Assembly (NCBI GenBank): GCA_017442365.1
Contig: JAFRZW010000002.1
Location: forward strand, 62,001 to 126,000
Source: Rikenellaceae bacterium
Lineage (GTDB): Bacteria > Bacteroidota > Bacteroidia > Bacteroidales > Rikenellaceae
Direction of reading: 5' to 3'
DNA length: 64,000 nt
Shown here: piece by piece, positions 17,076 through 23,800 of the stretch
Layout of the letters: the number at the start of each line of letters is the position of its first letter
How positions within the stretch are numbered: position 1 is the first letter of the stretch
Program-made: the position numbers and the translations under genes
The notes under the pieces: generated by a model
Told to the model about the DNA's origin: nothing
Databases searched by the model: none
The model's input: the letters and a program-made list of their open reading frames with translations, nothing else

Positions 17076-18220
17076 ACGGTGTCGTCCTTATAGATACGGC
17101 GGGAGGCTGCGAGTGCAATATCGACCCACACCCCAAACAGGTCATAGAGGAAATAGGTTGCCATTATGTGCTTCTCGCCCAAGCGCTTACGAACTGCATT
17201 AACGGTCGAATAGACCAAAACGTATCGCAGCAGCACGATCACCGCCGTAGCGATTTTCAGCTCAACGGGCAGCGCAATGAGTGCCGCCATCGAGGCCAAG
17301 AAGAACAGCACTCGGCTACCACCCTCCCACTCGATCGCATTGCGCGCTGCGAGAGGATAGAATCGGTAGGTATGACCGAAATATTTACGCGCACCGAGCC
17401 ACCACGATGCTCCGCCCCAGACCTTCTGGCGCACCGTCGCGCGTGGCGAAATGATGACCGAAACCGTAGCCTCCTTAGCCAACTCCTGCAAGAACAGGTC
17501 GTCCTCGCCCATATTCATATTGAGGTGGTTGAAACCCTTGACTCTCAGATACAAATCGCGGTTCAGACCCAACGTGTTGCGCACTCCGCGATAGGGCTTG
17601 CCACTGACTGCCGACGACAACCACATCATCGACTCGACCATACGCTGCGTGCGCATCAGTCGTCCCACAAAACCACTTCGCAACTCGACACCACAGTAGC
17701 CCAAAACCACATCGCCACGTGTGAAACCCTTGGCCATCAATCGAATCCAGCGCTCCGACGTTACGATTGTATCGCTCGTCGAGAGCAGAATGTGGTCGAA
17801 AGCCGCAGCTCGGATACCGAAGTTCAGTGCCTGCTTGTTCGAGATCGGGAAGCGGGTGTTCTGCTTGATGTTGGTGATCTTCAAACGGGGATATTTCAGT
17901 CGCATCTGTGTAAGCATAATCGAGAAATCCTCGTTGTTGCCCACATAGACCAATACCACCTCATAATTTTCGTAATCCTGCGTCAGGTAGATGGGCAGAC
18001 GCTCTTCGAGAAACTCGGCGTCCTCCTGCGTAACGATCACCACCGACACGGGCGGCTCCTCGTCCAAAATCTGCGGTAGCGAGTTGTTCGAATATCGCGG
18101 CACCCGACGGTAACGGATTGAGTAATAGTAAATTTGCACCGCAAACAATACAATGATAATTGCTACGAGCGCAATGCCCTGCCAACCGTACGCGGCACAT
18201 ATCTGGTCCAGAAAATTCAT
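17066..18220 (-). CDS. Membrane glycosyltransferase family 2
   Basis: The 384-residue protein starts with one membrane helix (about residues 13-36), followed by a GT-A domain: PPVSVVIVTQEDAEFLEERL, a TSD acid motif near residue 151, GEDDLFLQEL and the region QKVWGGASWW near the acceptor site. Two or three further hydrophobic segments at about 295-360 form the C-terminal anchor. Such enzymes transfer sugars from nucleotide donors to lipid or polysaccharide acceptors at the inner membrane. The acceptor is unknown. It heads the operon with the sigma factor and rsmG. Confidence 0.85.
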   Translation of the reverse strand: MNFLDQICAAYGWQGIALVAIIIVLFAVQIYYYSIRYRRVPRYSNNSLPQILDEEPPVSVVIVTQEDAEFLEERLPIYLTQDYENYEVVLVYVGNNEDFSIMLTQMRLKYPRLKITNIKQNTRFPISNKQALNFGIRAAAFDHILLSTSDTIVTSERWIRLMAKGFTRGDVVLGYCGVELRSGFVGRLMRTQRMVESMMWLSSAVSGKPYRGVRNTLGLNRDLYLRVKGFNHLNMNMGEDDLFLQELAKEATVSVIISPRATVRQKVWGGASWWLGARKYFGHTYRFYPLAARNAIEWEGGSRVLFFLASMAALIALPVELKIATAVIVLLRYVLVYSTVNAVRKRLGEKHIMATYFLYDLFGVWVDIALAASRRIYKDDTVWR

Positions 18221-18249
18221 CTTCTAATCTTAATACTCCTAAATTCGTA

Positions 18250-18257
18250 CAAAGATA
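18250..18257 (-). promoter_or_regulatory. -7 box upstream of the glycosyltransferase operon
   Basis: TATCTTTG on the minus strand, 29 bp before the ATG at 18220, fits TAnnTTTG exactly. A clean -33 TTG at 19-21 bp was not found. Confidence 0.5.
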
Positions 18258-18278
18258 CTAAATTAAATTCAAAATCAC

Positions 18279-18563
18279 GCCATATGGGCGTGTTTTGCTG
18301 TTTTCTGTTGTGGCGGGCTGTAATCGGTTTGCAAAACCCGTAGCCTTTTGGCCGTTCTTGCTGTTTTTTTGAGAGTCTGCCATATAGGCGTGTTTTGTTT
18401 TTTTCGGTTGTGGCGGGCTATAATCGGATTGCAAAACCCGTAGCCTTTTGGCGTTCTTGCTGTTTTTTATGAGTCTGCCATATAGGCGGGTTTTGCTTTT
18501 TTCGGTTGAGGCGAGCTATGCTCAGCGTGCAAAACCCGTAGCCTTTTGGCCGTTCTTGCTGCT
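18279..18563. repeat. Three tandem copies of a 98-100 bp unit
   Basis: Units start at 18279, 18379 and 18477, each opening with GCCATATnGGCGnGTTTTG and containing GCAAAACCCGTAGCCTTTTG followed by a GTTCTTGCTG end. Copies 1 and 2 differ at few positions; copy 3 diverges in the middle and after 18563. Within every unit GTTTTGC near the left end can pair with GCAAAAC 40-45 nt later. This fills most of the 467-bp gap between the glycosyltransferase and dnaB genes. Confidence 0.9.
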
Positions 18564-18611
18564 TCCGACTTTTAATCCTGTACAGGTTATGGCAGCAGAA
18601 AAATAGGCAAA

Positions 18612-18630
18612 ACCCACCCATTTGGTGGGT
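18612..18630. other. Hairpin upstream of dnaB
   Basis: ACCCACC (18612-18618) pairs perfectly with GGTGGGT (18624-18630) over a 5-nt loop. It lies between the tandem repeats and the dnaB promoter; on the minus strand it is followed by TTTTG, so it may stop read-through from dnaB's side. Confidence 0.5.
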
Positions 18631-18635
18631 GAATT

Positions 18636-18665
18636 TTGAATTACAAGCCTTTTTTTATACCTTTA
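18636..18665 (+). promoter_or_regulatory. Promoter of dnaB
   Basis: TTG (18636-18638), a 19-bp gap and TACCTTTA (18658-18665), one mismatch to TAnnTTTG, 22 bp before the dnaB ATG. Confidence 0.6.
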
Positions 18666-18687
18666 CACCTCCAACACTTAAATTTCT

Positions 18688-20349
18688 ATGGCGAAAAAGG
18701 AGTACAAATCGTCGGCAGAGCGCAATCGTGAGGCTTTTGAGGCTCTGACCGAAATTGGTGGCACCTTGCCTCCGCAGGCAACCGAACTCGAAGAGGCGGT
18801 CCTCGGTGCGCTGATGCTCGATAAAGATAGTATCGTTACCGTGCAGGAGTTCATCACCCCTGATGCCTTCTATGACCCTATTCATCGTACGGTCTATAAG
18901 GCAATCGAGGACCTCTCGCGCGAACTGAAACCCATTGACCTCTACACAGTTACCGAGCGACTGAAATCCGAAGGACAGCTCAAAGAGGTTGGTGGTGCGC
19001 CCTATCTTGCGCAGTTGACGCAGAAGGTCGGCTCGGCGGCGCACGTCGAATTTCACGCCAAGATCATCGCGCAGAAATATGTGCAGCGCGAATTGATCCG
19101 CTCATCGACCGAGATTCAGCGTATGTCGTACGACGAGTCGAAGGACGTTACAGATCTGATCGGATTTGCCGAGCAGGAGATCTTCCGCGTGGCCGAGGGA
19201 CACGTCAAGCGTTCGGTTATGGACGCCAAGTCGGTGTTGGCCAAGACATTAAAGTCGATCGAGGAGGCGGGCAAGAACAAAGATTCGTTCAGTGGTGTTC
19301 CGTCGGGATTCGTCGGTATCGACCGCGAAACGCTCGGTTGGCAGCCCTCGGATTTGGTGATTTTGGCGGCGCGACCTGCGATGGGTAAGACGGCATTTGT
19401 GCTTACGATGGCGCGCAACATCACGGTCGATCACGAGCGTCCCGTAGCCTTTTTCTCGTTGGAAATGAGCGCCGAACAGCTGATGAAGCGATTGATTATC
19501 GCCGAGTCGGGACTGGACGGCACATCGGTCAAGAGTGGCAAACTGACGCCCGAACAGTGGCGACATTTGGAGGTTTCGACCAAGCCGTTGAGCTCTGCGC
19601 CGCTCTACATTGACGACACACCGGCATTGTCGGTCTTTGAGTTCCGTTCGAAGGCTCGACGACTGAAAATGCACAACAATATTCAGTTGATCGTGATCGA
19701 CTACTTGCAGCTGATGACCACGGGCGAGTCGAGTGCCAAGGGCAACCGTGAGCAGGAGGTGGCGACCATTTCGCGTACGTTGAAGGCGATTGCCAAGGAG
19801 TTGAACGTGCCGATCATTGCGCTGTCGCAGTTGAGTCGTCAGACGGAGCTTCGTGGTGGTAACAAACGTCCTCAGTTGAGCGACCTTCGTGAGTCGGGTG
19901 CAATCGAGCAGGACGCTGATATCGTGGCATTTATCCACCGTCCCGAGTACTACGGTATGACCGAGGACGAGAATGGTCAATCGACCGCGGGTATGGCCGA
20001 GTTCATTCTGGCCAAGCATCGTAATGGCTCGGTCGGAACGATCAATCTGCGCTTCCGCAAGGAGCAGGCTCGCTTCCTCGACTACGATGCTGATACGGCA
20101 AACGACAATTTCAGCTACACCGATAGCTCGATGGGTGCGCCCGCAGGCGGCTCAGGATTTGGCGGAGGATCGGGTGCAGGTGCAGGCTTTGCCGACGGAA
20201 CGGGCTTTGGTGGCGGCTCGTTGGCGGGCGGTTTGGCAGGCGGATTCGGCAATGAGTTTGATATGCCTCCGGCGGGTGCTCCGATGACGGGCGGCACGAT
20301 TGGCGGTGGGCAGCCGAAGGCTCCGAATATGGACGATGCTCCTTTCTAA
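18688..20349 (+). CDS. dnaB: Replicative DNA helicase with Gly-rich, SSB-like C-terminal tail
   Basis: DnaB is the hexameric helicase of the replication fork. The N-terminal domain begins at PQATELEEAVLGALML; the RecA-like domain shows Walker A RPAMGKTAFVL at about residue 231 and Walker B IVIDYLQLMT at about 344. The helicase core ends near residue 475. Then comes a tail of about 75 residues made mostly of Gly, Ala and Ser, closing with MDDAPF. That final peptide resembles the acidic tip of SSB (DDDIPF). The length is 553 residues against roughly 450-520 for the family. The YifB gene follows after 16 bp. Confidence 0.97.
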   Translation: MAKKEYKSSAERNREAFEALTEIGGTLPPQATELEEAVLGALMLDKDSIVTVQEFITPDAFYDPIHRTVYKAIEDLSRELKPIDLYTVTERLKSEGQLKEVGGAPYLAQLTQKVGSAAHVEFHAKIIAQKYVQRELIRSSTEIQRMSYDESKDVTDLIGFAEQEIFRVAEGHVKRSVMDAKSVLAKTLKSIEEAGKNKDSFSGVPSGFVGIDRETLGWQPSDLVILAARPAMGKTAFVLTMARNITVDHERPVAFFSLEMSAEQLMKRLIIAESGLDGTSVKSGKLTPEQWRHLEVSTKPLSSAPLYIDDTPALSVFEFRSKARRLKMHNNIQLIVIDYLQLMTTGESSAKGNREQEVATISRTLKAIAKELNVPIIALSQLSRQTELRGGNKRPQLSDLRESGAIEQDADIVAFIHRPEYYGMTEDENGQSTAGMAEFILAKHRNGSVGTINLRFRKEQARFLDYDADTANDNFSYTDSSMGAPAGGSGFGGGSGAGAGFADGTGFGGGSLAGGLAGGFGNEFDMPPAGAPMTGGTIGGGQPKAPNMDDAPF

Positions 20350-20365
20350 AAAGCAATAGATCAAT

Positions 20366-21904
20366 ATGTTCGTCAAAACATACGCAGGCACCGTTGTCGG
20401 TATCGACGCTGTAACTGTTACGGTCGAGGCCGACATCACGCGCGGTATCGGAATGTTTCTTGTGGGACTGCCCGACAATGCAGTGAAGGAGTCGCAGGAG
20501 CGTATCCGCGCTGCGTTCGAGAATAGCGGTTACCGAATGAGTGGCCGTAAGATTGTGATCAATCTTGCGCCTGCCGACCTGCGTAAAGAGGGGTCGTTGT
20601 TCGACCTGCCGATTGCGATTGCACTGCTTGCTGCGTCGGGTCAGATCGAGAGCGAACAGTTGGATAAATATATGATTCTCGGCGAGTTATCGTTGGACGG
20701 CACGTTACGCCCGATCAAGGGAGCGTTGCCGCTTACGGTGCGTGCTGCCAGCGAGGGTTTGCGTGGCGTGATACTGCCCGAGGAGAATGCACGCGAGGCC
20801 GCTGTTGTCGAGGGTGCAGAGGTGATCGGAGTTCGGTCGCTGGCGCAAGTCGTAGCCTTTCTGACGGGCGAGGAGCAGATCGAGCCGACGCATCTCGATA
20901 CAACCGAAGTGTTTGATTATGAGTCGAATCGCTTTGGCGAGGACTTTGCCGATGTGAAGGGTCAGGCGCAGGCCAAGCGCGCGTTGGAGATCGCGGCGGC
21001 GGGAGGTCATAACGTGGTGATGATCGGTGCTCCGGGTTCGGGCAAGACTATGTTGGCGCGACGAATGCCCTCGATTATGCCACCGATGACGCTGAGCGAG
21101 GCGCTCGAAACCACCAAGATTCACTCGGTTGCGGGTAAGTTGGGTAGCGAACGCGGTCTGTTGGCTCGCCGTCCGTTCCGCGCGCCCCACCACCTCACCT
21201 CGCAGGTGGCACTGATTGGTGGCGGTACGTCGCCTCAGCCGGGTGAGGTTTCGTTGGCGCACAACGGCATTTTGTTTCTCGATGAGCTGCCCGAATTTGG
21301 TCGCAATGTGCTCGAAGTGTTGCGCCAACCACTTGAAGATAAGAAGATTACCGTTTCGCGCGCAAAGTATAGTGTCGAGTATCCTGCCAACTTTTCGTTG
21401 ATCGCCTCGATGAATCCCTGCCCTTGTGGCTACTACAACCACCCCACCAAAGAGTGCACCTGCGCGGCGGGAGCAGTCCATCGCTATATGAACCGCATCT
21501 CGGGTCCGCTGCTGGACCGTATCGACCTCCATATCGAGGTTACACCCGTGTCGTTAGAGGAGCTTTCGAGCGACCGCACCGAGGAGTCGAGCGCCACGAT
21601 CCGCGAGCGTGTGGTTCGAGCGCGAGCGATCCAAACGGCTCGTTTTGAGGGCATTGAGGGCGTGCATACCAACGCAATGATGAATAGTCGAATGTTACGC
21701 GAATATTGTCCGTTGGAGGCGTCGGCACGCACGTTGTTGGAGCGTGCGATGGAGCGTCTGAACCTCTCGGCACGCGCCTACGACCGCATTGTCAAGGTTG
21801 CGCGCACGATTGCCGATCTCGCAGGCGAGGAGCAGATTGCGCCCGCCCACATCGCCGAGGCAATCACCTACCGCAGCCTCGACCGCGAAAGCTGGGGACG
21901 ATAG
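20366..21904 (+). CDS. YifB/ComM family Mg-chelatase-like AAA+ ATPase
   Basis: The 512-residue protein has the N-terminal LonC-like ChlI domain (VGLPDNAVKESQERIRAAFE). A central AAA+ domain follows, with Walker A GAPGSGKTMLARRMP at about residue 221 and Walker B GILFLDELPEF, and then the MNPCPCGYY segment with paired Cys. The C-terminal Mg-chelatase-like helical domain ends at RSLDRESWG. ComM, the best studied member, is a hexameric helicase that aids branch migration during natural transformation. It follows dnaB by 16 bp; a ComEC core gene lies 20 kb away. Confidence 0.93.
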   Translation: MFVKTYAGTVVGIDAVTVTVEADITRGIGMFLVGLPDNAVKESQERIRAAFENSGYRMSGRKIVINLAPADLRKEGSLFDLPIAIALLAASGQIESEQLDKYMILGELSLDGTLRPIKGALPLTVRAASEGLRGVILPEENAREAAVVEGAEVIGVRSLAQVVAFLTGEEQIEPTHLDTTEVFDYESNRFGEDFADVKGQAQAKRALEIAAAGGHNVVMIGAPGSGKTMLARRMPSIMPPMTLSEALETTKIHSVAGKLGSERGLLARRPFRAPHHLTSQVALIGGGTSPQPGEVSLAHNGILFLDELPEFGRNVLEVLRQPLEDKKITVSRAKYSVEYPANFSLIASMNPCPCGYYNHPTKECTCAAGAVHRYMNRISGPLLDRIDLHIEVTPVSLEELSSDRTEESSATIRERVVRARAIQTARFEGIEGVHTNAMMNSRMLREYCPLEASARTLLERAMERLNLSARAYDRIVKVARTIADLAGEEQIAPAHIAEAITYRSLDRESWGR

Positions 21905-21911
21905 GGGGCGT

Positions 21912-21970
21912 AATTCAGGATTCAAAATTCAAGATTCAGGATTCAGGATTCCAAATTCAAAATTCAAGAT
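21912..21970 (+). repeat. Heptanucleotide ATTCAnn tandem repeat, locus A
   Basis: About eight copies of a 7-nt unit (ATTCAAA, ATTCAAG, ATTCAGG) run just after the yifB stop codon, in the sense direction of that gene. Confidence 0.85.
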
Positions 21971-22064
21971 TTTTCTTTGCTCTAAATAAAAAACGAAAAA
22001 TTCCCTCACACCATAATAATTTGAAACGCCGAGCGTTATAGTCATAAACTCTAAACTCAAAGAA

Positions 22065-22631
22065 ATGCGTATGAAACGAATATTGACACTATTGTTCGTC
22101 CTCATCTTTGGTACGGCTGCGCTCTCGCCCCTCGCTGCACAGGGCTACATCGAGAAATATCTGCAAGACGAAAAACCGATCTACACGAGTGGCTACCGCA
22201 GCTATTTGGACATCAAGGGCACGTTCGATGAATTTGACACGAGCAGCGATGCAAGTCTGCACCTGATCACCTCGCACGGCTATCTGCATCGCGAGTGGCT
22301 CTATGCAGGTGGAGGTACGGGTATGATCTGGGGCATTGGTGGCAAGGGCTACAACGAACTCGCGGTTCCCGTCTTTGGCGAGTTGCGCGCGTTGTTTGGG
22401 CGTAATAGATTGGTGCGACCCTATTTTGGATTTCGTTTCGGAGTTGTGTTCGAGGTGATGGCGCAGAGCCGCTATCGTAATGGCAAGATCGAAAATAGCG
22501 GTTACTTGGAGCCGATCATTGGTGTCGAATTTGGTCGCTATCACGCCTCGATCTCCTATGTGAACCAAAACATCTTGGCACAGACCTCCGACGGAGTAAC
22601 CATCTCGCTCGGTTTCCGTTTCGGTCGCTAA
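22065..22631 (+). CDS. Exported beta-rich protein, probable outer-membrane barrel
   Basis: The 188-residue protein starts with a signal peptide (Met-Arg-Met-Lys-Arg followed by a 15-residue hydrophobic run, cleavage likely after PLAAQ). The rest alternates polar and hydrophobic residues with many aromatic ones and ends in SLGFRFGR. This resembles small outer-membrane beta-barrel proteins, though a C-terminal Phe is absent. An ATG two codons downstream (22071) is an equally good start. No known family is recognised. It is followed after 34 bp by another exported protein on the same strand. Confidence 0.65.
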   Translation: MRMKRILTLLFVLIFGTAALSPLAAQGYIEKYLQDEKPIYTSGYRSYLDIKGTFDEFDTSSDASLHLITSHGYLHREWLYAGGGTGMIWGIGGKGYNELAVPVFGELRALFGRNRLVRPYFGFRFGVVFEVMAQSRYRNGKIENSGYLEPIIGVEFGRYHASISYVNQNILAQTSDGVTISLGFRFGR

Positions 22632-22665
22632 ATATCAGATAATCAATTATCAACACGAATAATCA

Positions 22666-23664
22666 ATGAAAAAATTTGCCTCTCTCACATTAGCAATTTT
22701 CACATTTGCCGCAGCTCTTGCTCACGAGCCTGCAACGCTCCGCCACGGCTACCGAAGCAGCGAAAATCTTGCTCTGCGCGGTGCTGTCAGGCAATTGACC
22801 GACTACTTTTCGTGCGACACGTTGGCGAGCGGCGAGCTTGTTCCCGATACAACCGACCACCTATATCTAATCTTCGATTTCGACCGTGCGGGCAATGTCA
22901 TCAAGGAGGCATCTCATATGCCGAGCCGTCATTCTCGTCGTCAGGATAGTGAGGTCTATTACGCTTACGATGAGCAGGATAGGTGCGTTGAGGAGCGTCG
23001 TGTCGGGTTTAAGGATTCACATTTTGTATATGACAATCGCGGGTTGCTCATCGAGCAGTACGAGATTGATGCCGATGGTCGCAAGGTCAATCATTGGGCG
23101 TACGACTACGATCGCAAGGGTCGCAAAGTCAGATCCTACCCCGTCGATCCCGATTTGGATTATATCTATGTTCAATATCGGTACAACCGCGCGGGCAACC
23201 TCATCAAGGAGTCGCGCCGCTATTCGAATGGTAAGTTGTTCGAAACCAAGAAGATGAAGTATGACCGCCAGGGCCGAATGATTGACTATCGCAGGCAGGC
23301 GCGCGAGAAGGATATGCGATTGGGTTACCTGCGTCGCCACAAGAGTACGATATTCGACTATACGCCCCACCAGCATACGACCTATCGTTACGATGAGCGT
23401 GGAAATTGTGTTGAGGAGATCTCGTACTTCCCTGTGAATGATATCCGTACAGCACTTATTCGAGAGTTCGATGCGATGGATAATTGCACCGACGAGCGTT
23501 TCTACCAGCGTCGTGGCGATAGCCTGCTCCGCCAAACCCACTACACGAGCCAATACGAGTATGATCAGCGCGGTAATTGGGTCAAGCACGCCCAATACAG
23601 AGTTGGCAATGGCGAAAAGCAACTCAGCAGTGTCGCTCTCCGCGAGATCAGCTACTACGAGTAG
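22666..23664 (+). CDS. Exported YD-repeat (Rhs-like) protein
   Basis: The 332-residue protein has a signal peptide (MKKFASLTLAIFTFAAALA). At least seven imperfect repeats follow, of the type YDxxGRxxxExxYxxxG, for example YDEQDRCVEERR, YDRKGRKVRS, YNRAGNLIKES, YDRQGRMIDY, YDERGNCVEE and YDQRGNWVKH. This is the RHS/YD repeat fold, a beta-strand array that in large proteins forms shells around toxins. Here there is no core domain and no C-terminal toxin, so a stand-alone periplasmic or surface protein is more likely. Start and end are clean. Confidence 0.75.
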   Translation: MKKFASLTLAIFTFAAALAHEPATLRHGYRSSENLALRGAVRQLTDYFSCDTLASGELVPDTTDHLYLIFDFDRAGNVIKEASHMPSRHSRRQDSEVYYAYDEQDRCVEERRVGFKDSHFVYDNRGLLIEQYEIDADGRKVNHWAYDYDRKGRKVRSYPVDPDLDYIYVQYRYNRAGNLIKESRRYSNGKLFETKKMKYDRQGRMIDYRRQAREKDMRLGYLRRHKSTIFDYTPHQHTTYRYDERGNCVEEISYFPVNDIRTALIREFDAMDNCTDERFYQRRGDSLLRQTHYTSQYEYDQRGNWVKHAQYRVGNGEKQLSSVALREISYYE

Positions 23665-23800
23665 CGAATCGTGCTGTCGGGTCTAATTTTGGGTGTGGAA
23701 TCCGAGAATGACCCCGTCGGTTTTCGCCGTGCCTTCCTCGAATCCTTCCTCGAATCTCTCTCGACCTTCCCCTGAATCTCCCTCGGATCCCCCTTCCGAA

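Noticed and set aside
17000..18079. 359-codon plus-strand frame opposite the glycosyltransferase
   Set aside because: Antisense to a clear GT2 gene, no promoter and no recognisable domain.
18279..18563. Possible CRISPR array
   Set aside because: The units are contiguous, about 100 bp, with no unique spacers and no cas genes nearby.
18418..18621. Minus-strand 67-codon frame inside the tandem repeats
   Set aside because: It is simply the translated repeat unit (GYGFC-type peptide twice), and has no start signal or homology.
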